Assembly (NCBI RefSeq): GCF_017086365.1
Contig: NZ_CP070969.1
Location: forward strand, 5,792,001-5,856,000
From: Paenibacillus tianjinensis
GTDB lineage: Bacteria > Bacillota > Bacilli > Paenibacillales > Paenibacillaceae
Reading direction: 5' to 3'
Length of the DNA: 64,000 nucleotides
Part shown: positions 8,567-15,419 of the stretch, piece after piece
Position numbering within the stretch: position 1 is the first letter of the stretch
Layout: every line of letters starts with the position of its first letter
Made by a program: the position numbers and the translations under genes
The notes under the pieces: generated by a model
Told to the model about the DNA's origin: nothing
Seen by the model: the letters and a program-made list of their open reading frames with translations, nothing else
The model's database searches: none

Positions 8567-8630
8567 GAAGAAACGGCTTTGCCATCCTATTAGGGAAGGT
8601 ATCCGTTTCTGCTGGAAAGAGAAAGATAAT
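8567..8630. repeat. Dispersed hairpin repeat, copy 1
   Basis: Outer arms AGAAACGG (8569-8576) and CCGTTTCT (8603-8610) enclose a smaller inner stem (CCTA/TAGG). A tail resembling TGC-GA-AGAGAA-GATAA follows. Copies 2 and 3 are at 38921-38985 and 28574-28616. The 8382-8712 gap otherwise holds only the terminator of the next SLH gene. Confidence 0.75.
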
Positions 8631-8666
8631 GTATCGGGTAAAACAAAGAAGTGCTTATCTTGACAC

Positions 8667-8690
8667 AAAAAAAGCCCCGCAAAGCGGGGC
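8667..8690 (-). terminator. Terminator of the 1338-residue SLH protein gene
   Basis: GCCCCGC/GCGGGGC stem with a 3-base loop followed on the minus strand by seven T residues; 23 bases past the stop at 8713. Confidence 0.92.
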
Positions 8691-8712
8691 CTCAGCCTGA
8701 TAACTTGTTATT

Positions 8713-11700
8713 CTACAGGAAACCTGCCATACCGAGCATACGCTGCAGCATCACCGCTGCTTGAGCCCTGGTTGCATTACCCTGCGGTTGGAACACTGTG
8801 GTAGTCATTCCCAGTATAATTCCTTCCTGCACAGCTTTGGCGACAAATTCAGCACTTGCATTCTGGATTTTACCTCTGTCTTTGAAGACACTTAGCGCAG
8901 ATGAAGCCGTACCGTTCAGTGTGATCGGATTCTTCGTATATTCCATCGCACGGATAATCATGATGGCCAGCTGTTCCCGGGTAATATTGTCATTCGGCCG
9001 GAAGGTGCCGTCTGTATTCCCTGTAATAATACCGGCTTTAGCCGCTGCCCCAATATAATCACCTGTCTGTGTAGAAGGCTGAATATCTCTGAACTGCTGT
9101 GCAGTCACCCTGTCCCCCAGCAGCCCCAGCCCCCTGCTGAGCATTACTGCAAATTCAGCCCGGGTTATCTTCAGTTCTGGATTAAACGTGGTGCCGTAGC
9201 TGCTGTCGATAATATTTTTAGCAGCAAGTAAAGCTACAGTCGTCTTTGCCCAGTGCTTGCTCATATCGGTAAAGCTGCGGGTTGAGAGGAACGTGCCGAC
9301 TACCTGATTGCCTGTTGTACTGGCCTTGATTACCGTATAACTTCCGGCCGAGCCAATCTTGGTAGGCAGATAAGCAGCATCATAATAGGCAAGATCCAGT
9401 CTGGCTGCTGATACCTGGTCATTGTTCAAAGTTGAGGTCGTGCGAACAGCATACTCTCCCGGTACAGTAAGGACGGTACCATTGGAATAATTGCCGCTGA
9501 CCACGGCGCTCAGCCGGATATCCGTCAAGCTGGTTATAGGTTGCAGCCCTTGTGTTCTAAGCTTCTGCTCAAAAGGCGTGTATGTGCCGGATGGAACCTT
9601 CTCCAGCCGGAGTACAAGCGATATCGTATTGCTGTCTGCGATCAGGTTGGCGGCAAGGCTGTTCATATTGATATCATCCAGCGCCAGAGTAAACATGCTG
9701 TCCCCGTAGCGAACCCCGAACGTCGACTTACTGTTGCGGTTTACGGCATCCAGCAGCGGTTTGAGCGGTACCGAAACATAGGCGGCTAGCTCTGTTGACG
9801 GGACTTCAAATACTAAGGATGGCGTGCCCAGCTTATTAAGGTATTCATAACTGGCAGCCAGGCGAGCCGTGGTCAGTGTATATCGTTTGAGCGACTGGCT
9901 GTAAACGGAACGATCATCTGCCACTGAAGCGGAGTCACTCTTGAGCAGCGGATATTCCTTCCCGAATTCACCAGCAGTGAGCGTACCCAGATAGGAAGGA
10001 CGGCTAGCCGTTGTGCTGGTTCCCCCAGTCAGGTTCTGAACAGAAAGTGCTGTAAATGAAGCAAGTGCATTCCCGCTAACATCAAAAATGCCTCCAGCTC
10101 CTGTCATATAGGACAGGTCAACGGCTTGTCCGGTTTTAACTACTGTAGACAGAACCAATCTCAGGGTTGCTCCGGAAACATTGAAAGATTGTACCCCTAC
10201 AATACTTCCGTCTACTCTGACTGCGAATTGCCCGGTATATAGTGACGTACTGGCCTGCATACTTTTACTGAAAGTAACGGTAAGCTCATCACCAGTGATA
10301 GTTGCTGAACTGATATTCGGCACTGTCGTTACACTGCTTCCCGAGATAGAGACCGGCGCAAGATTAATGTAAGCAGCCCTATTGCCATTGAAATCACTGA
10401 TTCCGGCTGTCCCTGGAACATAAGAGATTGTGGTGTAGCTCGTTGTTAAAAGTGTACTCTCTAAGGTAAGTGTTACTTGATTTCCGCTAACAGCTACGTT
10501 GGTTACAAAGTTAGGCGTACTTCCCACCAGGACTGAGAACTGACTGATCATCGGCAGATTGCCCGAGGATAATCCTTCATTATAAGTAAGTATAATCTGC
10601 TTGCCTGAACCGACTGCACTCTGAAATACCGGAGCGGTCGTATCGCTGGTGTTGCGGATATAGAAATCGCTGAAGTTTGTTATGTTCTGACCGTACTGAT
10701 CCTGAAGCGGATAAGACCCGGCGATGTAGGTTATCCGGACAGCCTGGCCGCTAGATGCTACATTATTTACACCTAAAGTAACTGTTGAACCGCTGGAGCT
10801 AACAGAATTAACACCCAGTGAAACGCCGTCTGCATACACATAGAACTGGCCATAACCAGCTGTAGAAGCAGTTCTCAGCACATCATTAAAATTCAAAATT
10901 ACAGTCTTTCCAGACAAAGTGCCGTCTTTGGGTGTAGGCAATGCTGATTGAACCGAATTGGTTACCTGCCGTGATGTGAAACTGTTTGCCGTATTTCCGC
11001 TCAAGTCTTGAATGGTTCTTAAGCCGCCTGAATAGGAGATCTTAACAATCTGCCCTACAGCTACACCCGTGCTAAGCGTCACATATACGCTGTCTCCCTG
11101 AATGTAAATACTTTCGATTGCTCTTTTCTCATCATTGACCGTTACTGAAAAACTGCTCATCAGCAATGATACCGATGAATTAAGCGGCTCATCGTATTTC
11201 AAACGGATCGTTCGATTGTTCTCGAGCACTGCTGAAGAGAGGTTGGGGGACATCTTATCCAAGGCTACCGTCCGGAAGCTCCAGGAGCCCTTTCCGTTAA
11301 TCCCCTCATATTGATTATTATTACTGTCAACAAATGTCCCTTTGGCGATATCAATATAATAGGTTGTGTCATTGTCTAGTGACGTGGAAGGTACAATAAC
11401 GTATTCCTTAGAATTTGTACCTGGAACTGCAGATACAGTTGTTGTTAGTTTTGTCCCGCCGCTTTTATACAGAGCTACTCCACTCTCAGCGGTTAAAGTT
11501 GCCGCCTGATTGAATGCAATCTTAATAGGTTCACCAGTACCTACAGACTCACTGCGGTCAGCCGGACTAAGCGCTGTTACGCCAAATCCCGTAAGCGACG
11601 TGGTTGTGAAGCTCCATGTATAAGATCCTGAAGCAGGAAAAACATTACCATCCTGGTCATAAAAAGCCCCTTGCGGAATGGTCACCGTATACTTCGTATT

Positions 11701-12729
11701 GCTTAACAGCGGACTCGCGGCAGAAGCAGCACCCACCGTAATAAATCGGGTTCCCCCTCCCGTAACCGCAGAGGAATTCACGTTGAAATACCTGGTGCCG
11801 TCTGAAGTACCCGGAGATAAAGTGATTATTCCAGCAGCCGGCATCATCGGCTGCTCAAATGTCAGCTGGAGATTGCCTGTTGTCGAGACGGCACCTGCTC
11901 TGTTAGCTGGAGATACATTTACAGATGAGACAGCCGTTCCCTTGACTGAAAAACTCCAGACATTCCCTGTAGAAATCCCTGCAAAGGATTTATTGTCATC
12001 ATCTTTAAGTGCATAGGGATCAACCAGCACGTAATAGCTGCTGCCAGACATCAGTTTGTTTGTTAAAGTCAAAGTCACCGTAGTTGAGGAGGCATCACTT
12101 TGTAAATTGATATATCCCTCTCCGTCTATGAGCTTAAACTCCTGCACTACAGTGTTGTCTGCTGAAGCGATAAGCTTAATTGAACCTCCACCCCGCTGAA
12201 GTTTCTTATTAAGCTTGAAGCTAAGCTGAGAAAGGTTGCTATCCACCCGTGAATAATTCGCAGGAGAATAATCACTAGCAGTGATCGCTTGGTTGATGGA
12301 TGGCGCGGTCGTGAATGTCCAAGAGGCTGCCGCTGATTCCAGTCCCAGTCCGTCTTTAAACATGCCTTGGGGCACATTAACGGTATAGGTCTTATTGTAC
12401 TCAAGGTCCTTACCTAATTTGAGCTGATATTGCGTTGAACTGCTGATTAGGCCTGAGCTGCCCACGGGGATAGTTACATAGGGTTGACTGGCCCCTAGTG
12501 CAGTAACGGTGATGTCTCCACTCTGCGGAGTTACCTGACGATCGAAGCTAAGTTTGATGGACGACGCTACATTCACATTCACTTCTCCCTGGACAGGGGA
12601 TGTGGACATGCTAAATTCATTTGCGGCATGCACTGCCGAGCTCCCGATTCCGATAGACGAATACCCTGTACCGAGCACCAGGTTTCCTGCCAGAATGAGT
12701 GCCGTCCATATTGAAATTTTCCTTTTCAT
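8713..12729 (-). CDS. Very large SLH-domain cell-surface protein with Ig-like repeats
   Basis: The 1338-residue exported protein has a signal peptide (MKRKISIWTALILAG...AVHAANEF). The first half has about four SbsA/Big_5 Ig-like domains, each ending near FTT, with phrases such as GEVNVNVASSIKLSFD. A series of SwmB-like repeats follows (about 500-950; ILTYNEGL, VTFSKSM, YMTGAGGIFDVSGN). Three C-terminal SLH domains (about 1150-1338) contain ITRAEFAVMLSR, NITREQLAIMIIRA and ATRAQAAVMLQRM and should bind pyruvylated secondary cell-wall polymer. I chose ATG 12729 because it begins the signal peptide and AGAGGAG precedes it; a TTG at 12750 is the only longer option. The function of the repeats is unknown; a structural or adhesive role is inferred. 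Confidence 0.9.
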   Translation of the reverse strand: MKRKISIWTALILAGNLVLGTGYSSIGIGSSAVHAANEFSMSTSPVQGEVNVNVASSIKLSFDRQVTPQSGDITVTALGASQPYVTIPVGSSGLISSSTQYQLKLGKDLEYNKTYTVNVPQGMFKDGLGLESAAASWTFTTAPSINQAITASDYSPANYSRVDSNLSQLSFKLNKKLQRGGGSIKLIASADNTVVQEFKLIDGEGYINLQSDASSTTVTLTLTNKLMSGSSYYVLVDPYALKDDDNKSFAGISTGNVWSFSVKGTAVSSVNVSPANRAGAVSTTGNLQLTFEQPMMPAAGIITLSPGTSDGTRYFNVNSSAVTGGGTRFITVGAASAASPLLSNTKYTVTIPQGAFYDQDGNVFPASGSYTWSFTTTSLTGFGVTALSPADRSESVGTGEPIKIAFNQAATLTAESGVALYKSGGTKLTTTVSAVPGTNSKEYVIVPSTSLDNDTTYYIDIAKGTFVDSNNNQYEGINGKGSWSFRTVALDKMSPNLSSAVLENNRTIRLKYDEPLNSSVSLLMSSFSVTVNDEKRAIESIYIQGDSVYVTLSTGVAVGQIVKISYSGGLRTIQDLSGNTANSFTSRQVTNSVQSALPTPKDGTLSGKTVILNFNDVLRTASTAGYGQFYVYADGVSLGVNSVSSSGSTVTLGVNNVASSGQAVRITYIAGSYPLQDQYGQNITNFSDFYIRNTSDTTAPVFQSAVGSGKQIILTYNEGLSSGNLPMISQFSVLVGSTPNFVTNVAVSGNQVTLTLESTLLTTSYTTISYVPGTAGISDFNGNRAAYINLAPVSISGSSVTTVPNISSATITGDELTVTFSKSMQASTSLYTGQFAVRVDGSIVGVQSFNVSGATLRLVLSTVVKTGQAVDLSYMTGAGGIFDVSGNALASFTALSVQNLTGGTSTTASRPSYLGTLTAGEFGKEYPLLKSDSASVADDRSVYSQSLKRYTLTTARLAASYEYLNKLGTPSLVFEVPSTELAAYVSVPLKPLLDAVNRNSKSTFGVRYGDSMFTLALDDINMNSLAANLIADSNTISLVLRLEKVPSGTYTPFEQKLRTQGLQPITSLTDIRLSAVVSGNYSNGTVLTVPGEYAVRTTSTLNNDQVSAARLDLAYYDAAYLPTKIGSAGSYTVIKASTTGNQVVGTFLSTRSFTDMSKHWAKTTVALLAAKNIIDSSYGTTFNPELKITRAEFAVMLSRGLGLLGDRVTAQQFRDIQPSTQTGDYIGAAAKAGIITGNTDGTFRPNDNITREQLAIMIIRAMEYTKNPITLNGTASSALSVFKDRGKIQNASAEFVAKAVQEGIILGMTTTVFQPQGNATRAQAAVMLQRMLGMAGFL

Positions 12730-12864
12730 GCGGTGATAGACTCCTCTCAAGCCATACTATCTCGTCTTTATACATATTCTTATATTTCGGCTAAAAGGCT
12801 TCCAAAGTTTAGAAGACTTCCAAGTGTGAATCACTCCTAACCCCTAACTTCCTCAACTGAAATT

Positions 12865-12919
12865 AAAAAAGCCCGCAGACTTCAATCTTCTCATAAAAAG
12901 AAGACCTGTCTGCGGGCTT
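12865..12919 (-). terminator. Terminator of metK
   Basis: A 12-bp perfect outer stem (AAGCCCGCAGAC/GTCTGCGGGCTT) with a nested TCTTCT/AGAAGA hairpin, followed on the minus strand by six T residues, 19 bases beyond the metK stop. Confidence 0.9.
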
Positions 12920-12937
12920 GTCTATATAGTGTATAAA

Positions 12938-14140
12938 TTAAATTCCGGCCTGAGCTTTAAGCATTTCTGCTTTATCCACACGTTCCCAAGGAAGATCGAC
13001 ATCGGTACGGCCAAAATGACCATAAGCCGCGGTCTGTCTGTAAATCGGTTTGCGCAAATCCAGCATGGAGATAATTCCGGCAGGACGAAGATCGAAATTG
13101 CTGCTGATGAGGTCAGCCAGCTTTTCCTCACTGATTTTCCCTGTTCCGTATGTATCCACATTAATCGATACAGGATTAGCGACCCCAATTGCATAAGCCA
13201 ATTGAATTTCACATTTGGAAGCTAGGCCGGCAGCAACCAGATTCTTTGCTACATAACGGGCTGCATAGGCAGCAGAGCGGTCGACTTTGGTTGGATCTTT
13301 TCCGGAGAATGCGCCTCCGCCATGACGGGCATAACCGCCATATGTATCAACAATAATCTTGCGTCCGGTTAATCCGGCATCCCCCTGAGGACCGCCAATG
13401 ACAAAACGGCCTGTCGGATTAATGAAATACTTAGTGTTATCGTCGAGCAATTCAGCCGGAACAACCGGCAGAATAACATGTTCTTTAATATCCGCCTGGA
13501 TCTGCTCAAGTGAAATTTCCTCTGCGTGCTGAGTCGATACTACAATTGTATCTACACGCACCGGTTTTTCATCCTGATACTCAATCGTTACCTGAGTCTT
13601 GCCATCCGGACGCAAATATTCCAAAGTACCGTCTTTGCGGACTTCAGACAAACGGCGGGCAATTCGATGTGACAGGGCGATCGGCAAAGGCATTAATTCA
13701 GGCGTTTCATCTGTTGCAAAACCAAACATCAGGCCTTGGTCACCTGCGCCAATATTAGCAGTTTCTTCAGCAACCTGTGCAGGATCACGATGCTCCAGCG
13801 CCGCATTTACACCCTGCGCGATATCCGCAGACTGCTCATTCAGTGAGCTAAGCACAGCACAAGTATTATAGTCAAAACCATATTTTGCGCGGGTATAGCC
13901 AATTTCCTTAATCGTATTGCGTACAATGGCCGGAATATCTACATACTCCGACTTGGTGCTAATCTCGCCAATGACGAGTACAAGACCAGTTGCTACAGCT
14001 ACCTCGCAGGCAACGCGGGCATTTGGATCATTGGCCAAAAAAGCATCCAGCACTGCATCAGAAATCTGATCACAGATTTTATCCGGATGTCCCTCTGTTA
14101 CGGACTCGGAAGTAAACAAATGACGTCCTTTAATAGACAC
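12938..14140 (-). CDS. metK: S-adenosylmethionine synthetase
   Basis: MetK makes S-adenosylmethionine from methionine and ATP. The 400-residue product has the family size. Signatures are [10 protein letters not shown] near the N-terminus, GAGDQG in the middle, and [19 protein letters not shown], the glycine-rich phosphate-binding motif. The frame extends to TTG codons at 14149 and 14146. I prefer GTG 14140, because GGGAGG lies 9 bases upstream and the protein then begins [18 protein letters not shown], matching the usual N-terminus. The gene is monocistronic, with a strong promoter and a leader carrying a terminator-like hairpin, and with its own terminator. Confidence 0.97.
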   Translation of the reverse strand: MSIKGRHLFTSESVTEGHPDKICDQISDAVLDAFLANDPNARVACEVAVATGLVLVIGEISTKSEYVDIPAIVRNTIKEIGYTRAKYGFDYNTCAVLSSLNEQSADIAQGVNAALEHRDPAQVAEETANIGAGDQGLMFGFATDETPELMPLPIALSHRIARRLSEVRKDGTLEYLRPDGKTQVTIEYQDEKPVRVDTIVVSTQHAEEISLEQIQADIKEHVILPVVPAELLDDNTKYFINPTGRFVIGGPQGDAGLTGRKIIVDTYGGYARHGGGAFSGKDPTKVDRSAAYAARYVAKNLVAAGLASKCEIQLAYAIGVANPVSINVDTYGTGKISEEKLADLISSNFDLRPAGIISMLDLRKPIYRQTAAYGHFGRTDVDLPWERVDKAEMLKAQAGI

Positions 14141-14257
14141 GTACAACAACCTCCCATATTGTTAGTCTGACACTGTATAAGGGGGCTCCTTAGTGATAAC
14201 AGGCCAAATAAAATAAGAATAGTATCAAGAAATTATTAATGCTGTCTTCAAAAAATG

Positions 14258-14281
14258 AACCTTTTCCATATGGAAAAGGTT
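14258..14281 (-). promoter_or_regulatory. Terminator-like perfect hairpin in the metK leader
   Basis: The arms AACCTTTTCC and GGAAAAGGTT are perfect complements around ATAT. On the minus strand CATTTTTTG follows, so this reads as an intrinsic terminator. It begins about 15 bases after the predicted metK transcript start and about 120 bases before the start codon. It could attenuate metK, or as DNA serve as an operator. It could also end read-through from the upstream SASP gene. I do not see the conserved S-box (SAM-I) core in the leader. Confidence 0.6.
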
Positions 14282-14301
14282 TAAGGCTTTCCTCAAAAGT
14301 C

Positions 14302-14330
14302 ATATTATCTTATTTGCCGGATGGTGTCAA
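14302..14330 (-). promoter_or_regulatory. Consensus sigma-A promoter for metK
   Basis: A perfect TTGACA (14325-14330) and TAATAT (14302-14307) are separated by exactly 17 bases on the minus strand. The leader to GTG 14140 is about 155 bases. The promoter lies just past the SASP stop. Confidence 0.85.
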
Positions 14331-14362
14331 TTAAAGGCAGTCTCAACCGGCGTTTGCACAAG

Positions 14363-14635
14363 TTATGTGAAAAGAGACTGCTCAGCTTGCTTGACAAGCC
14401 TCTTCGTAATTTCCCCGCCAACAGAACCATTATCTCTGGAGCTTAAATGGCCAAGATACTGACTCCGTCCAATTCCTGCAGCCCCTCCAAGAGCTCCAAG
14501 CTCAGATGCAAACTCCGTATCTGCTCCTCCGCCATAAGAAGCACCATATAGACCGAATTCTGCTGCAATTTCATATTGCATTTGTTTCAGCATTGCGCGA
14601 CTTTCCGGTACCACTGTGCGATTAGTACGTGCCAT
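14363..14635 (-). CDS. Alpha/beta-type small acid-soluble spore protein with an inserted segment
   Basis: SASPs of this type coat spore DNA and are degraded at germination by the GPR protease. The 90-residue product has both conserved halves: AMLKQMQYEIAAEFG (residues 14-28) and NGSVGGEITKRLVKQAEQ (69-86). Between them sits an unusually long Gly/Ala/Tyr-rich insert (about 29-61) that contains TEFASE (40-45), the motif cut by GPR in gamma-type SASPs. The ribosome site CAGGAGGTG precedes ATG 14635. The gene is probably driven by a forespore sigma factor, but I could not find a convincing sigma-G promoter by eye. Confidence 0.9.
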   Translation of the reverse strand: MARTNRTVVPESRAMLKQMQYEIAAEFGLYGASYGGGADTEFASELGALGGAAGIGRSQYLGHLSSRDNGSVGGEITKRLVKQAEQSLFT

Positions 14636-14768
14636 GTTACAGCACCTCCTGAAATTATTTTAAAGATTACAGGAAGTATTCTGCGTCTGATCCATGGCTT
14701 TGAGTCCGTTTAATGTTTGTCAGCAGTGGGAAAGAGTTCCGGTGTATGAGGATCGCTCCCACAGGGTA

Positions 14769-14784
14769 TCCTTAATATTAAGGA
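14769..14784. repeat. Short perfect palindrome past the 14800-15336 gene
   Basis: TCCTTAAT/ATTAAGGA is an uninterrupted 16-base palindrome 16 bases beyond the stop at 14800. It has no T-run, so a terminator role is doubtful. Confidence 0.35.
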
Positions 14785-14799
14785 AATAGTATTTCTTCT

Positions 14800-15336
14800 T
14801 TATTTCAATGTGTAAGAACCTCGTACCATGACTACAAGTCCTAAAGTTTGACCTTCTTGGACAGTTATCCCACGTCCATCACGGGGAAACGATAATAAAT
14901 GATTAGATGGTGCTGCAAGCCCATTGGCAAGATCGGTTCCATCCGTTAAATCAGCGACGCCATTACTGTCCTGTGAATAAATGACCGCTTTACCCGCACG
15001 GACAATAAATTCAGCACCCGCACTAGCAATTAGAGTCTGGCCCGGTTTCACATCAACAATTACTACTTCATTACTGCTTGGAGCCGGAGAAGAAGATGGT
15101 GCAGCAGTTGCAACAGGTGTTGCGGTTGCCGTAGGTGGCTGAGTAGCTATTGTTCCACCTTGAAGTGCCTTTTGAATTTGTTGATCCACATAACTTTTCG
15201 TTACAACGGGATCATCAGCCGTACCTGGCTGCGAGCCGACACTTGCACCTTCAGCGGTGATGTTGAGTACAGAACCTGCCCATACACTGCAAGCAAGCAG
15301 CCCGGTTGCAATGGAAATTTTCCAAACGGTTTTCAT
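14800..15336 (-). CDS. Small secreted protein of unknown function next to the S-layer gene
   Basis: The 178-residue protein starts at ATG 15336 after GAAGGAGGAAG. It has a signal peptide (MKTVWKISIATGLLACSVWAG...) and a short motif DDPVVTKSYVDQQIQKAL (about 40-58). A low-complexity Thr/Pro/Ala/Ser linker follows (about 63-87), then a compact C-terminal domain (about 88-178) with VKPGQTLIASAGAEFIVRAG and LVVMVRGSYTLK. The linker suggests a surface protein with two modules. It lies directly downstream of the S-layer gene's terminator, so it may be reached by read-through and may help surface assembly; this is inference from position. I do not recognise the family with certainty. Confidence 0.8.
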   Translation of the reverse strand: MKTVWKISIATGLLACSVWAGSVLNITAEGASVGSQPGTADDPVVTKSYVDQQIQKALQGGTIATQPPTATATPVATAAPSSSPAPSSNEVVIVDVKPGQTLIASAGAEFIVRAGKAVIYSQDSNGVADLTDGTDLANGLAAPSNHLLSFPRDGRGITVQEGQTLGLVVMVRGSYTLK

Positions 15337-15368
15337 CAGCTTCCTCCTTCAGAATTCAAAAAATGCTA

Positions 15369-15400
15369 AAAAAAAGAATAGCCTCCGAAGAGGCTATTCT
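15369..15400 (-). terminator. Terminator of the main S-layer gene
   Basis: A perfect 11-bp stem (AGAATAGCCTC/GAGGCTATTCT) capped by a TTCG tetraloop and followed on the minus strand by about eight T residues, 20 bases beyond the S-layer stop. This is a very strong terminator design. Confidence 0.95.
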
Positions 15401-15419
15401 GGGCTTCGGTAAAACCGAA

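Noticed and set aside
8378..8668. 96-codon minus-strand frame between two surface-protein genes, overlapping the next start as ATGA
   Set aside because: No ribosome site, starts within the terminator of the upstream gene and translates the hairpin repeat. The ATGA overlap is probably chance.
14150..14300. S-box (SAM-I) riboswitch before metK
   Set aside because: I looked for the conserved core and the P1-P4 helices and did not find them; the leader seems too short. A covariance search is needed to be sure.
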